From Synaphobranchus kaupii (Eukaryota > Chordata > Actinopteri > Anguilliformes > Synaphobranchidae): a stretch of DNA of 64,000 nt. The position numbers were made by a program, and so were the translations under genes. Positions 1-11,190 of the stretch are shown piece after piece. Position 1 is the first letter of the stretch; each line of letters opens with the position of its first letter. A model generated the notes under the pieces. The model did no database searches. It saw nothing but the letters and a program-made list of their open reading frames with translations, and had not been told where the DNA came from. The DNA lies in contig CM056378.1 of NCBI GenBank assembly GCA_029718625.1, positions 58,985,027 through 59,049,026 of the forward strand, read 5' to 3'.

Positions 1-765
1 TGCCATCAGCCACAATGAACCCCAGGAAAGAAACGGAGTTAGTTTGGAAAACACACTTCTCCACCTTAACGTAAAGCTGGACTTTGAGCAGCACTTTAAG
101 AACCTGCCTAACATGGCCGATGCGAGTGGAGAGATCAGGGAAAAAAAATTTTATGTCGTCGAAGTAAACAAAGACAAATTTCTCAAGCATCTCACTGAGA
201 ACATCGTTCACTAGCACCTGGAAAACGGAGGGGGCACTAGTGAGCCTGAACGGCATCACCTGGTACTCGTAGTGCCCCGATTGGGTGTTAAATGCCATTT
301 TCCATTGATCCCCTCGCGAACGCGAATGAGATTGTACGCGTTGCGAAGGTCGAGATTTGAAAAAATAGACGCCCCCTGAAGGCGTTCAAATGCCAAATTC
401 ATAAGGGGGAGGGTATGACATTTCTTAATCGTGATGTCATTGAGTCCCTTGTAGTCAATGCACGGCCTGAGACTACTATCTTTTTTTTTTACAAAAAAGA
501 ACCCTGCCCCCGCCGGCGAAGTGGAGGGTCTAATGAAGCCATTGGTCAGGGATTCCTCTATATATTCCCTCATTGCGGCGCTATCCAGAACCGATTGTGA
601 GTACAGAGCACCCCTAGGGGGAACTGTGCCTGGATAGAGATCGATTGCGCAGTCATAGGATCTGTGAGGAGGCAAGGAGGTGGCACGTTGCTTGCTAAAG
701 ACCTCAGAAATATCAGCATATTGCTCAGGTACGTTAGCCGGCAATGAGAAGTTTAAGCGCCCCAC
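1..765 (-). pseudogene. Gypsy reverse transcriptase, N-terminal half (decayed)
   Basis: The minus-strand frame from 765 to 256 carries the standard RT entry: [22 protein letters not shown], then [32 protein letters not shown] and [13 protein letters not shown] (motif A, holding the first catalytic Asp). A frameshift near 298 breaks this frame. The continuation over 297-1 in other frames still shows a VMPF-type motif and FVFVYFDDI (about 165-140), the YxDD box. The enzyme would copy element RNA into DNA in a cytoplasmic particle. The closest relative in the window is 58710-59625. Confidence 0.88.
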
Positions 766-821
766 CCACCTGTGTGCTCTCGCAGTCTGACAGATAATCG
801 AGTGGCGTGTCCCACTCTATC

Positions 822-1340
822 TCAAGAGTGGGAAGTCTCCTCCTCTCTCCAATTGTGTCTGTCTGCGAATGATTCCCAAGCAAGACTCTCCTTGGTGTTT
901 AAAGATGGAGCTATTGAGTCGTGAACACCATGGAATGAATTACCCTCCTCCTGTTCGCTGTCCGAACCGAACTCAGGGTAATGCCCGAGACCCCCTCCTA
1001 ACATGATAGATCTAGGATTAGAGCAGTGGGATCTGCACTGTGGGCCCCACTGAAGAATGACCTCCCCCTGTCCCCCCCAGTTAATATATGGTTTGTGAAG
1101 AGCCAGCCACGAATGGCCCAGTACAAAGGGGTACGTAGGTGAATCCACCAGAAAAAACTGGGTTGACTCCATATGTGAGAGACGACCATGTTTAACGGAA
1201 TCGTGATCTGGCAGATCGTGTCCGTGCCTAAAGGGCGACCGTCAAGTGCTGTTACTAGCCGGGGTCAAGGGAGAGCGCGTATGGGAACTTTCTGCTCCCT
1301 GGCCCACTTTATGTCCATAAGACATTCGACAGCCCCGGAA
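822..1340 (-). pseudogene. Gypsy protease (RVP) region and acidic linker, decayed
   Basis: The minus strand reads FFLVDSPTYPFVLGHSWLAL and then YINWGG and WGPQCRSHC, followed by an acidic stretch. This matches the retropepsin C-terminal half and linker seen in the second copy ([14 protein letters not shown] at about 58770). The N-terminal retropepsin part upstream on this strand (about 1340-1180) is interrupted by stops. The retropepsin would cleave the Gag-Pol polyprotein. No intact DSG active site is readable here. Confidence 0.75.
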
Positions 1341-1445
1341 TCTAAAAAGCACTACAGCTAACAGAGTGCCTCCTCCAGCTTAGCTGGACTAATAATTGGG
1401 TATGAGGAGAGGTGTCATTATGTCTCACTAGGGACCTTGGGCTCC

Positions 1446-2306
1446 CTAGCGAGACTCCCCTTTTCCCGCTAGCTTAGGACACTGGTCACGGAGATGCCCC
1501 ATGCGTTTGCAATAACGACACCAGGTGTCTCGCAGTTTGGTGCTTTTAGACTCGCGTACTGCTGTTCCGTCCACCTGCATAGCCTCCTCAGCAAACGAGA
1601 ATGAAGTGGCCACAGGGGAAGAAGCATAGCGAAGCAAACAGTCCCTACGCCCTCCTGTTAATCTCTCTCGCTCTCTATCTCTAATGCGGTTGTCCACCCG
1701 GATGGCTGTGGAAACCAGATCACCGAACGTGGCGGCCAGTTTGAGCACTGAGCACTGACAGAGCTAACAACAGAATTGGACAGGGCATTAAGAAAAAGGG
1801 CACAAAGTGGCCCATCGGACCACCCAGTCTCCCCCGCCAGTACTCGAAACGTGATGGAAAAAGCTGCCACCGTCTCGAGACGTCATGATCAAAGACTGAC
1901 GCCATCTCCTCCATCAGCCGATCTGTGGTGTTCATGATGGGGGAATTAACCCTAACTAAGGGATCCGCCCACTCGAGAGCGGTCCCTGTTAACAGGGAGA
2001 GAATAAGAGCGACTCGCGCCTCCTGGGTGTAAAAGCGAGAGGGCTGTGCTTTAAAAAAAAATGAGGCACTGAGTCAAGAACCCCCTACATTTCCCCACTT
2101 CTCCTCCATAACGAAGCGGTAGCTGTAATTTAGGCTCCCTGGTGTTAAGGGGGATGGGTATGGAGACGGGGTTACTGGGTGCTTTGCCTGCAAGGAGACT
2201 TGAAGAGCCTGAATACCCTCCTCATGGGTGGCAAGGGCCGCTCCCTGTGTAGCAAGGATTTGCTCGATCCCCGGTTCTGTCGCTGGTACCTGTCTAGAGG
2301 TTTCCA
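1446..2306 (-). pseudogene. Gypsy gag with CCHC zinc knuckle, decayed
   Basis: The minus strand starts with METSRQVPATEPG just after the LTR. Capsid-type sequence follows (DRLMEEMASVFDHDVSRR, then frame-shifted segments). It ends with a zinc knuckle, CRYCKRMGHLRDQCPKLAGKG (about 1520-1450), which binds element RNA. At least three frame changes break it. The plus-strand homologue is 53810-54722, where DKLMDEMALDFDHDIS is the matching segment. Confidence 0.82.
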
Positions 2307-2311
2307 TATTC

Positions 2312-3086
2312 TGTAAGGGGGCTGGGTCGAAGGACCAGGCACGACATTAGGGAACAAAGTGCTTTGGAAAAAGCACCACTAAACAAAGAGAACTCCGAAG
2401 GGGAGAGACAAACACAGAAAAGAAACAGACTCCCTCTCTCACGTAGTGAGAATACTAGAGGGAGACTGGCACAAAGGGATAACGCAAAACAACCCGTAGC
2501 AGGCAGGCGAACTCGTAGACACAAGGTTAGAGCAGGCTCCCAAAAAGAGAGAGGAAATGCAAGAAACAAATAACAACCCGGAGCGGGCAAAAAAGGCTCA
2601 AAGGCTAGAGTGCTTAGAAAATAGAACAAAGGAAAAAACCTCTTGCTCTCATAAATGAAAGCAGCATAACAAAGAGGTAAAACAGAAACAGTGAAGAGTC
2701 CTGTCTCGAACTAGAGAGACAGGTAAACTCAACAAAACAAAGACAAAGAGTTTAAACGAGAAGGAGAATTCCTAAATAACATCCGAGTCAAGTCCCGCGT
2801 TGCGTCAACAATTTTATGTTGAGGGAAAAGTGGTCCAGCTCGATCTGTCTGTCCTATACCGTACCGGCTTCCCTTGTCAAAACAATATACATGGAACATG
2901 GAAGCACCGAATGAGGAAGACGTGAGGTATAAATAGAAGGCATAAATGCAGCACAGGTGAAAACACTGAGTAGCAGGACAAGCAAAAACACGAGGCGGAT
3001 CACAAAAACCAAAGAAATTGGACGCTAAATGAGCGCTCAAAGGAAAAGTGGCCACCGGGCGAAGGGCAGGCTGAGAACCCATGACA
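2312..3086 (-). repeat. 5' LTR of Gypsy copy 1
   Basis: On the minus strand the block begins TGTCATGGGTTC (3086) and ends CCCCCTTACA (2312), immediately before the gag start. The length of about 775 bp matches the 760-bp LTR of copy 2 (53034-53793). It contains short hairpin-forming tracts, such as the one around the TCTCACGTAGTGAGA motif. Confidence 0.8.
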
Positions 3087-3218
3087 CTTAGCCGGGAGGT
3101 TTTTTCCCATTCCTCTTTTCTCTTTCCTTTCTTCTAGTGGATGTCCACGTTTCGTGGATATCTTTCTGATCCCTTCTCTGTCGCGTCTGGTCCTCCGAAC
3201 CCGACCCCCCCCCTTACA
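3087..3218 (+). repeat. 3' end of an older Gypsy LTR, opposite orientation
   Basis: The stretch resembles the last 130 bp of the LTR at 53034-53793. Shared features are a TCTAGTGG motif, a TTTCGTGGATA motif, a CT-rich tract and the final CCCTTACA. It abuts the LTR of copy 1 exactly, so copy 1 probably inserted into this LTR. The 5' part of the older LTR would lie beyond the left edge of the window. Confidence 0.72.
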
Positions 3219-4140
3219 GTACCTGCTTCCTGACTAGCAGCTGACTGACGTTTCTCTGGCAAAACTAACATTGGCTAACAAGCTTAATTGAACAATGCAT
3301 ATTTCCCAGGAATCTTAGCCAGAAAGAAGACAATAGCTAGGCCTACTACTAAGAAAGTAGCCTACCAGAGATTATTATTCTGATTATTATTATAATTAAA
3401 AGTGTTTGCAGTAAGCTACATTGTCTGCAGAGTAGCGTAGAATAGAGCCATGTTCGGAGGCTATTGTAATTTTTTTAAGTGACTAACCATGAACCAGATA
3501 TGTTTGAGGAATTGACGCTTTATAAATCCTTAAGGGATTGCTGCTTATAGTAGGCTATCATCAATTATGTCAAAGTATTATCGTAAATTCTTAATTTTCC
3601 TAGTAGGCCTACATCATTTTTATGGTCACATTGTGTTATGTGTGAAAAATATAAAGTGAACAGAGCTGGAGTGCACTTTTTTTTTGTCACAGATGAATAA
3701 AGAAATGACAACATAAGTAGGCCTACCCTACGCATGGATGTTTTTTCCGGTGGCCTACTGTAACTGTATGTGCAGTGGTAGCGATAGCCTACCGGCTTTT
3801 CTGTAATGATCATCTTTAAAACAAACGTTTGTGAAAACATGTAGCCTGTCACAGTTATTTATAGATTGTTTTACATTAATGCAACAACGCGATCTTAACC
3901 AGATGATATTCTGCATTAAAATATTTTTCTTTGCTTGACAAATGGCCATGGGATACCTGTTCCCATAATGTTAGCTATTGCATAACTGCCGTGGTGTCCA
4001 GTGACTGAATTGTTTAAGTAACAGGGTACAAGTGAACAGTTAATATTGTAAACATGTCTTTGCCTTTGCAATAAAAAACATTCTTGTATGAGAAAACCAG
4101 AACATGTGCACACTGTTTTAGTCCAAAAAGAAATTACACT
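3219..4140. other. No gene recognised
   Basis: This is AT-rich sequence with no convincing coding frame, RNA gene or terminal repeats. The short motif TAGGCCTAC recurs several times, here and elsewhere in the window, without obvious periodicity. Confidence 0.5.
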
Positions 4141-4145
4141 TTAGT

Positions 4146-4219
4146 ACCAGGCAGGGATCAAACCCAGGTCTCTTGCATAGTATGGCTTGACGCTTACCAC
4201 TACACCAAAGCCTCTTGGT
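4146..4219 (-). repeat. tRNA-like sequence, probably a SINE head
   Basis: The minus strand reads TTTGGTGTAGTGGTAAGC (box A-like, D-arm GGTAAGC) and, about 30 bases later, GGTTTGATCCC (box B). The spacing fits an internal pol III promoter. The T stem and acceptor stem pair poorly, so this is more likely a SINE head or tRNA pseudogene than a functional tRNA. No SINE body could be assigned. Confidence 0.42.
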
Positions 4220-5088
4220 ACAGTCACGTGAGATAGACTATAGGCCATTTGTCAGTGTCTACAGCAAATGGAATATTTGTTTCCATACTGTGTAATAGGG
4301 GTGTGCCCGAAGCCGAAATCCGGAAGTGCACAGATAGTGGGTTGGAAACTGATTTTTTCCTATCCGAAGTTGCCAGTTCATATTCGGATTTCGGATGTGG
4401 GAAATAATTTGGTTGCAGCAGGGAAATCTTTGATTCAGTGCCCACCTGTATGTATGCCTCTTCTGAACTTTACAGAATTAAGCATTGGATTGCTTATTTG
4501 TTTATTAGAACAATAAAATATATAATTAGGGATGGAGCCATTCGATATGGGCCGTTAGATATGGGCCATGTGACTCAATCGGCAGTCCCTGAAATTACGG
4601 ATACTCAACTAACGTGCTCGCTATAATAGAACAGTGTGCCTTTTTTATATAGGCCTACGTCAATTTTGTGAGAGCAAAAGAAAAAGAAACAATATGTTAA
4701 GTGAAAAATCTCAACATCTTGCATGCAAACGATACTATCCCTTTAATGCTGCTCGCTTTAGTTTAGCTGTGCTTAATCTCTCCACTTTTTCAGAACGTAA
4801 CGACACCTTTTAAAAGAAAGCAACAGCTAGAATCAGCAGCCTATGTCCCGTTTTGAAATGTCACTTACAGGCTATTAAAATAATTCTTGTATTTATGCTA
4901 GTTGTGTTGTTTGTATGTTTAAACTGTACCGACCATCTGTTCTGCCTCCGTATTGCTGCGTAATCAATTCCGTCAATCTCGCCATTCCATGAGCCCAAAC
5001 CTGCAACGCAATTAATAAAACGAAAATGTGATGTTTTACATTGCAGAAAAAAATGTTTTAACTAGGCTTGTCGCGGTGATCGGTTTAA
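4220..5088. other. No gene recognised
   Basis: Only small local symmetries are visible. One is a near-palindrome around CCGAAATCCGG...CGGATTTCGG (about 4312-4400), and another is an imperfect repeat of the ATATGGGCC motif near 4545-4570. No coding or RNA feature is supported. Confidence 0.45.
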
Positions 5089-5096
5089 CCAATGGA

Positions 5097-5260
5097 CAGA
5101 GGTGGAAAGTCCAGGGGTGAGAAAGTAAAAATCCTGCCACGTTTTTTCTAACTAGCCAACTGATTTCACAAAATTAGTTTGACCTCCTGGCTAAAGAATT
5201 GTGCTAATTAGCAAATCATTGGAACAAAATACTGGGGAGGACCTGGACTTTCCACCTCTG
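5097..5260. mobile_element. 164-bp MITE, hAT-type ends
   Basis: The terminal inverted repeats are CAGAGGTGGAAAGTCCAGG at 5097-5115 and its complement ending at 5260. The flanks CCAATGGA (5089-5096) and CCAGTGTA (5261-5268) agree at 6 of 8 positions, consistent with an old 8-bp target duplication. The CAGAGGTG terminus is common among hAT elements. There is no coding capacity. Confidence 0.78.
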
Positions 5261-5639
5261 CCAGTGTAATACTAAAAGCATATTAAAATCTGTTGAAATG
5301 CAGCCATATCCAGACTTTTTTTTCATTTTCTTGAATTAAAAGCTTTTCAGGTGTTCTAGAAATTTGTTGTTACTGCTAGCCAGTGTTTCCCACACATAGA
5401 CTTTACTTGGGCAGGCTGTCCGGGTATATTAATGGCCGCCAAAGTATATTTGGTGACCCATTTTAGCATTTTTTTATCCGTCCGAGAGAACGATGCCATC
5501 CACGAACGATTACCTAGTGGACAATCTCCCCTCGCTCTACCCCTCCTGTACCTGTTCATTCTGCTACCACGAGAACGGTCTACTATGGAATGCCAAATGG
5601 GTCACATTTCACCTGCCCACACACGTGTTTCCTTAACGT

Positions 5640-5745
5640 CGTACGGTGCTTCCTTATGAAACAGCGCTTGGGCCAAAACGTGTAGTTCGGCGTCCGCATT
5701 AATACATAAAATTTGTTCGTCTGAAGACGTTAAATTTGTTCATCT
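5640..5745. repeat. Left outer segment of the large inverted repeat
   Basis: The segment contains GGGCCAAAACGTGTAG, GTCCGCATTAA and AAATTTGTTCGTCTGAAGACG. It matches the reverse complement of part of 13150-13430. Its order relative to 6510-7023 mirrors the right arm, which supports one original inverted duplication. Confidence 0.55.
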
Positions 5746-5929
5746 TAAAGCACAACTAAAGTTTGGTAGAACTTTGGGTTGTGTAGTTACCTGGCCATGA
5801 TATGAGTCCAAATAGTGGCAGTGTGCTCCCCTGGGGTGATAATCCAGAATAGGGTATTTGTTCTATGGGGCAGCTAAAACGGTCTCAAAATTACACTTCT
5901 AGCACGTATATGACCAGGAAAGAAGCGGA

Positions 5930-6279
5930 TTCTGTCAATACAAAAAATAACCAGTCCTCGTACGTATTTTTTTTCATGTAATTAAAATAATTTATCAAGT
6001 ACTATTTTCTTCAATGTTGTTAGCAAGCTACCAGAAAAGACTACCAAAATGTCGGCAGGTCGGACCATAGATATATACTAGTACTAGGAACATTTGCTTC
6101 TGTGGAAATTTGGACCAATGAGTGGTTTCTGACGTATCGGCGCATTAACGCTGTTTCTGGCACAAGATAATTGCCTACCTACCGGATCTACATTCCAAAT
6201 AAATACGGAAAAGCAAGAAAAGGGCCATTGAATTAAAAAATAAAATACATACGAGGAGTGGTTATTGTTAATACAGAGG
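5930..6279. mobile_element. Inverted-repeat element of about 350 bp
   Basis: The left end (5931-5975) reads TCTGTCAATACAAAAAATAA then CCAGTCCTCGTACGTATTTT. The right end (6233-6277) is its imperfect reverse complement, containing CATACGAGGAGTGGTTATTG. The repeats are about 44 bp with scattered mismatches. No target duplication or transposase is visible, so the superfamily is unassigned. Confidence 0.6.
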
Positions 6280-6509
6280 CTCTCTGGATGTTTACTTTTT
6301 GCCAAAAACAAGAAAAGAAAAAGAAACTTTTCGTTTTATTAGTACATTGTAAATAAAAATATTATTTTAATGATGATAGGTTAATAATTTAATATTGAAA
6401 AAAATTGACCTAATGTTCTAATAATTCTTTAGGACCCCTGTCAGTTTAGAAAAAGGGGCCCTTAGAATCGTCCTAACCTTTTCCCCCCATATGGCGCCCC
6501 TGGGTACGT

Positions 6510-7023
6510 TTTGGCTACGTAGTATTTGGCACAGTCCATTTGACAGTTTAGAAAAAGGCAGAGAACAACTGCTTATATTTAAATGTACAGTGCTCCAGCC
6601 CTTTTGGGTTAGTGCATTATCAACATTGGCCAACTACATGGGAATTTCACAAAGAACTTAAACTGTACATATAAATAGAAGTGACTCTAGTCAGGGATTT
6701 AATTAACACATACCAACATTTGTTCTTCCAGCCGACAAGACAAGCCGAGCATGCCAAACTATTCAGTCTCATTAATTAAAGGGAGAAAGTTGTGCACCTC
6801 TACTGGGGAACGGGGAAGAGTGCAGACACCGACCATAGAGCATGGAGAGTGTATTCTTAATACCTGCACCTTGCAGACAAATATGCATTTAGGGCGGTTG
6901 TAAATTAATGATGAATGGTCTCCTCCGCATTCATTAAAGATTGATTTTGAATTGAAAAAATATTATGCTAAAACTGTATTTGCATAGCCACCAGAGCGTG
7001 TGAGCGGAGATCAGCGAAAAACT
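6510..7023. repeat. Left arm of a large inverted repeat
   Basis: The segment is the reverse complement of 12041-13026, after removing a 471-bp insertion from the right arm. Matching landmarks are GCATAGCCACCAGAGCGTGT (7 kb side) and its complement at about 12065-12090, and ACTTCTATTTATATG versus CATATAAATAGAAGTG. Similarity stops abruptly near 6510 and 7023. Confidence 0.75.
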
Positions 7024-7103
7024 CCGGCGCTCTGCTCCCTGCTCCCTGAAAAATGGCGCTCTGCTCCCTGCTCCACTCCAACTCCACTTCGCTCACATGC
7101 TCT

Positions 7104-7517
7104 GATAGCCACTGTACTCTACATCCTCTACAGGTTCTCATTCCTCTCTGATAGCCACTGTACTCTACATCCTCTACAGGTTCTCATTCCTCTCTGATAG
7201 CCACTGTACTCTACATCCTCTACAGGATCTCATTCCTCTCTGATAGCCACTGTACTCTACATCCTCTACAGGTTCTCATTCCTCTCTGATAGCTACTGTA
7301 CTCTACATCCTCTACAGGTTCTCATTCCTCTCTGATAGCCACTGTACTCTACATCCTCTACAGGTTCTCATTCCTCTCTGATAGCCACTGTACTCTACAT
7401 CCTCTACAGGTTCTCATTCCTCTCTGATAGCCACTGTACTCTACATCCTCTACAGGTTCTCATTCCTCTCTGATAGCCCCTCTACTCTACATCCTCTACA
7501 GGTTCTCATTCCTATCC
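7104..7517. repeat. 46-bp minisatellite, nine copies
   Basis: The units begin with GATAGCCACTGTACTCTACA at 7104, 7150, 7196, 7242, 7288, 7334, 7380, 7426 and 7472, exactly 46 bp apart. Only a few substitutions separate the units, so the array is young or homogenised. The flanking GCTCACATGCTCTGATAG resembles the arm end at 12060-12085, suggesting the array arose from arm sequence. Confidence 0.92.
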
Positions 7518-7748
7518 AGAAGGTGAAAAACAGATCATTTGTGTGTTTTCATCCAGTCTCAATTATATAATAATTTCTTTCTAAACGCAAATGTGGTACA
7601 AATGTGGTGTTTTAAACAGGAAAACTGTCATTCCTAATCAACAGTCTGTTCATGAAAGCACAAAAGTTAAATTAGATTTCAAATTAGACTCAAAATTCAA
7701 GGGTTGCCATTTCTGCTCTAATACTGCCAATCTAGTGGGCACTTAGGC

Positions 7749-7905
7749 GAACACACCACATTAGATGAATATGTCAAGTATGATATTGTATACAAGCTAC
7801 AGTTTTTCTCAATAAGTAACCAGTAGCCTACAAAAAATTGAGAAAAATTGTAGCTTGTATACAATATCATAGCTACTTGACATATTCATCTAATGTGGTG
7901 TGTTC
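7749..7905. repeat. 157-bp hairpin / fold-back element
   Basis: The left stem starts GAACACACCACATTAGATGA and runs through ATTGTATACAAGCTAC. The right stem is its near-perfect complement ending at 7905. Arms are about 52-56 bp around a loop of roughly 45 bp. No coding sequence is present. It could be a MITE, since only the symmetry is visible. Confidence 0.78.
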
Positions 7906-8689
7906 TTTGGTGTTCTGCAAGCCATTGATTTCGATGTAAACTGGTTAAGATCCTTTCTGATTAATGGCGAAATTTTAAAAAAAGTTAGCCAAGGTGCAGC
8001 CTTGGGGTATTTTAGTGCATTTATAGTGCTATTATAGTGCAGCCAAGGGGTATTTTTTTATGTAATGGTGGTGTGAATTATATTTTACATTGTGGCTATT
8101 ATATTGTTATTATATTTATTCATTAAAGCAGGCTATTATTGGACAAAGTTTCACTGTCGCCATGATTCTTTCCTTTCCCATGTCCTAAATGCATAAGGGT
8201 GATAACCTAGTTAGCCTAGACTATTTTTCTGTTTTCCTTCAGTAATTGTCCCTATAATTATGCTATAACACAGTTTTTTCTTTAGACAATGTGTGCATTA
8301 CACACACATTTGAGTATTTTTGTTGTATTCCTTGTTATTTAAATCTAAAATAGAAACTTTCCATAATTTGTGGATACTAATCCCTTTGGTGCTCAGAACA
8401 CAACATGTTGATTTCAGGTGATTTCACTCAACTGCTTTCCCCTGTTGATCCAACGAATTCCTGTTTCCTGTTTGAACGGCGTTTCTCCAAACAGCTGCTG
8501 AAAATTCGCTGCTGAATTTTCGCTTTATTTTTATTTTTTGAATCTCGTTCTTATTCTTTTGACATCATCGTCTGAAAATAATCCTTGGACTACAGTACTA
8601 CCAATAAAGCGCTTAAGTTCTCTCTACGTCCCATATCATCCATGAGCAAACAAACTCAATACAGCCAGATAAAACATAAGTAATTTACG
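7906..8689. other. No gene recognised
   Basis: This is an AT-rich spacer between the hairpin and the L2-like element. A short direct repeat, CCAAGG(T/G)... with GGGGTATTTT near 8000-8055, is the only visible structure. Confidence 0.45.
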
Positions 8690-8754
8690 GGGTCTAATGG
8701 CTGCTTTCGGCTCGCCGGTTTCGTCCATCTCTCACTCTGTCTCTCCTTCTTTCT

Positions 8755-8865
8755 GGGGGAGGCGTGGTCTTTTGAAAAGAGATGGTATTCACCCCTCGTG
8801 GGAGGGTGCCGCTCTTATTTCCAGGAATCTATCTTATAGTCTCAGAAAGTCTATTTCCTGACACA
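8755..8865 (+). pseudogene. L2 ORF1 C-terminus, esterase-type motif
   Basis: The frame reads RDGIHPSWEGAALISRNL. It resembles the DxxH-containing end of the SGNH-type esterase domain found in ORF1 proteins of some CR1/L2 elements. Only this terminal portion is left; the catalytic Ser region is absent upstream. Assignment rests on one motif and on its correct position before the ORF2 endonuclease. Confidence 0.5.
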
Positions 8866-9039
8866 CCAGAGCCAAGACCAGGCAGCATAACTACTGTCTT
8901 ACACAGATTTCTGCTTGTTCCCAAAAACTGCTATTGAGACAGTGTCTGTCCCCCGACCTAAAGTAGGCTTTGCTAAAAAGCCCATTAGGGGTGTTTGTAT
9001 GGCTAATTTTTTTTAAAAATCAGACCCTGTCATTCTACT

Positions 9040-11190
9040 AATAATGGGGCTGAACAGAGAGAGCTAAAACTTGGCTTGATTAATATCAGATCACTAGCCC
9101 CTAAGGCAACTCTTATAAATGAATTAATTACTGATTTCCTTTCCAGCCTGGTTGTTATTTCAGATAAAATAGTAATTGTAGGTGATTTTAATATTCACAT
9201 GGATAGTGAAGGTGATCCTCTCAGATCAGCATTCTTGTCAATCATTGAACCCATTGGCTTTAATCAACATATACATCAGTCCACCCATTCTCATAACCAT
9301 ATTCTTGATGTATAATACAGAAATAGCAAACATAGCAGTCATGCCTAAAAATCCTGTGTTATCAGACCATTATTTAATTACCTTTCACCTTTCACAAGTC
9401 TGTCATGTGCCATCAGATACTACATTCTACTTTAGTCGTAAGCTTTCCTCCAGATCTGCAAATGATTTTATTAATGAGCTCCCAGGCGCATTTGTGCACT
9501 GTGGGGATTTTCTTGGCTCCAGCCAAAATGCGTACACAAATGCAGACATAAACTCAATTGATCAGCTGACTGACAACATTAATAACGTACTTAGTAGAAC
9601 CCTGGATACTATCGCACCTCTTAAGAAGAGGAAAGTCTGCAATAAGAAACTAGCTCCCTGGTACAATGACCATACTCGTGCTCTCAAACAAGCTTCATGC
9701 CAACTTGAGCGCAAATGGCGTTCCTCTAAATTGCAGGTGTTCCTCCATGCTTGGAAAGACAGCCTTCTCTATTATAAACATGCCCTTATCACAGCACGTT
9801 CCTTATATTTCTCTACTTTGATAGATGAAAATAGAAACAATCCTAGGCACCTGTTTAACACTGTTGCCTGACTGACTAAGAATAATGTTGATCCCTGTGT
9901 TTCAATCCCATTTAGTAGCAATGACTTTATGAATTTCTTTGATGACAAAATTATAAAAATCAGGGACAAGATTCAAAGTTCTTCTATCACCCCTCATACA
10001 GGGTCTGCCCTTCCGTCCACTCAACACTTGGATGCAGAATCTTCAGATGGACGGGTGGCCTATCTGAACTCCTTTGCTCCAATAGATCTCACTGAATTTA
10101 ATACTATAGTAAATTCTTCAAAATCTTCTACCTGTCTTCTAGACCCTATCCCAACGAAGCTACTGAAGGAGCTACTGCCAGTGATTGGAACACCACTATT
10201 GCATATTGTCAATGCTTCTTTAGCCTCTGGACATATACCACCGACACCATACTTATCAGACCGATATCAATTTGTCCATCTTAACAATGACTCCTCCTAT
10301 AAGTCTAGGGTTAGATATGGAGTACCACAAGGATCTGTCCTTGGGCCTTTGCTCTTCTCTCTATACATGCTTCCCCTGGGACAAATCATTCGTAAACATG
10401 GCATTAACTTCCACTGCTATACAGATGACACCCAGCTGTATCTATCAGTCAAGCCTGATGAAGTTGTCTAGCTGTCAAAGATGGAAGCTTGTCTTATAGA
10501 TATAAAGGAATAGATGACCCATAACTTTCTCTTGCTAAACTCTGATAAGACAGAGGTAATGGTAGTGGGGCCCAAGTCCCTGAGATGCAAACTATCTGGC
10601 TATATGCCTAACATTGCAATAACAGTGCTGTCATTAAAGATCTTGGTGTTAAGTTTCTCGTATTTGATACACACATTAAAGACATCTCTAGGGTTGCTTT
10701 CTATCACTTGAGGAATATCTCAAAAATTCAAAAAATACTGTCCCTACATGATGCTGAAAAGCTAGTCCATACTTTTGTTACTTCTAGATTAGATTACTGT
10801 AATGCTCTTTTGTCTGGATGTGCAAATTCCTCTCTGAAAGGGCTTCAGCTAATTCAAAATACAGCAGCTCGTATTCTCACGAGAACTAGGAGATTTGAAC
10901 ACATCAGCCCAGTGTTAGCTTCACTTCACTGGTTGCCAGTCAAATTTCGAATAGACTATAAGATTCTGTTACTTACCTTTAAAGCCTTACATGGGCTTGC
11001 CCCCTTATATTTAAGTGATTTACTTTTCCCTTATAATCCCTCACGAACGCTCCATTCGCAGGGCGCAGTACCATAGGTGGTAGAGCCTTTTCCTATTGTG
11101 CTCCTTTCCTATGGAAGAAATTGCCTGCTCATGTTCGGGGTGCAGACACTATCAGTTTATTTAAAGCTAGGCTTAAAACCCATCTTTTTA
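9040..11190 (+). pseudogene. L2 ORF2: endonuclease plus reverse transcriptase, disrupted
   Basis: The endonuclease begins LINIRSLAPKATLINELITD (9079) and then jumps to VIVGDFNIHMD. The middle of the domain is missing, and the SDH motif follows a frameshift near 9315. The RT has [20 protein letters not shown], then skips its central part (near 10240) to [25 protein letters not shown] and [11 protein letters not shown]. The C-terminal LDYCNALLSG and LHWLPVKFRIDYKILLLTFK motifs are present. A TGA at about 9870 interrupts the linker. The deletions remove residues needed for nicking and polymerisation. Confidence 0.88.

Larger units (their letters stand above)
1..3086 (-). mobile_element. Ty3/Gypsy LTR retrotransposon copy 1 (Sushi-ichi-like), 5' part
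   Basis: Read on the minus strand, this is an LTR (3086-2312), then gag (2306-1446), a protease region (about 1340-822) and the start of reverse transcriptase (765-1, running off the window). The same order and similar residues occur in the plus-strand copy at 53034-59625. The VYFDDI version of the catalytic box and the protease/RT linker recall Sushi-ichi chromoviruses, the group related to mammalian RTL1 genes. All frames carry stops or shifts, so the copy is dead. The 3' half and second LTR lie outside the window. Confidence 0.88.

Noticed and set aside
415..600. Plus-strand open frame with polyproline/arginine-like residues
   Set aside because: It is the antisense shadow of the Gypsy reverse transcriptase on the minus strand.
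2294..2629. Hydrophobic 111-codon minus-strand frame
   Set aside because: It lies inside the Gypsy LTR; pyrimidine-rich LTR sequence reads as Leu/Ser/Phe without any domain.
4146..4219. Functional tRNA gene
   Set aside because: Boxes A and B are present but the T stem and acceptor stem do not pair well, so it is listed as a tRNA-like repeat.
7104..7517. CRISPR-like array
   Set aside because: The 46-bp units are directly contiguous with no unique spacers, and the genome is eukaryotic; it is a minisatellite.
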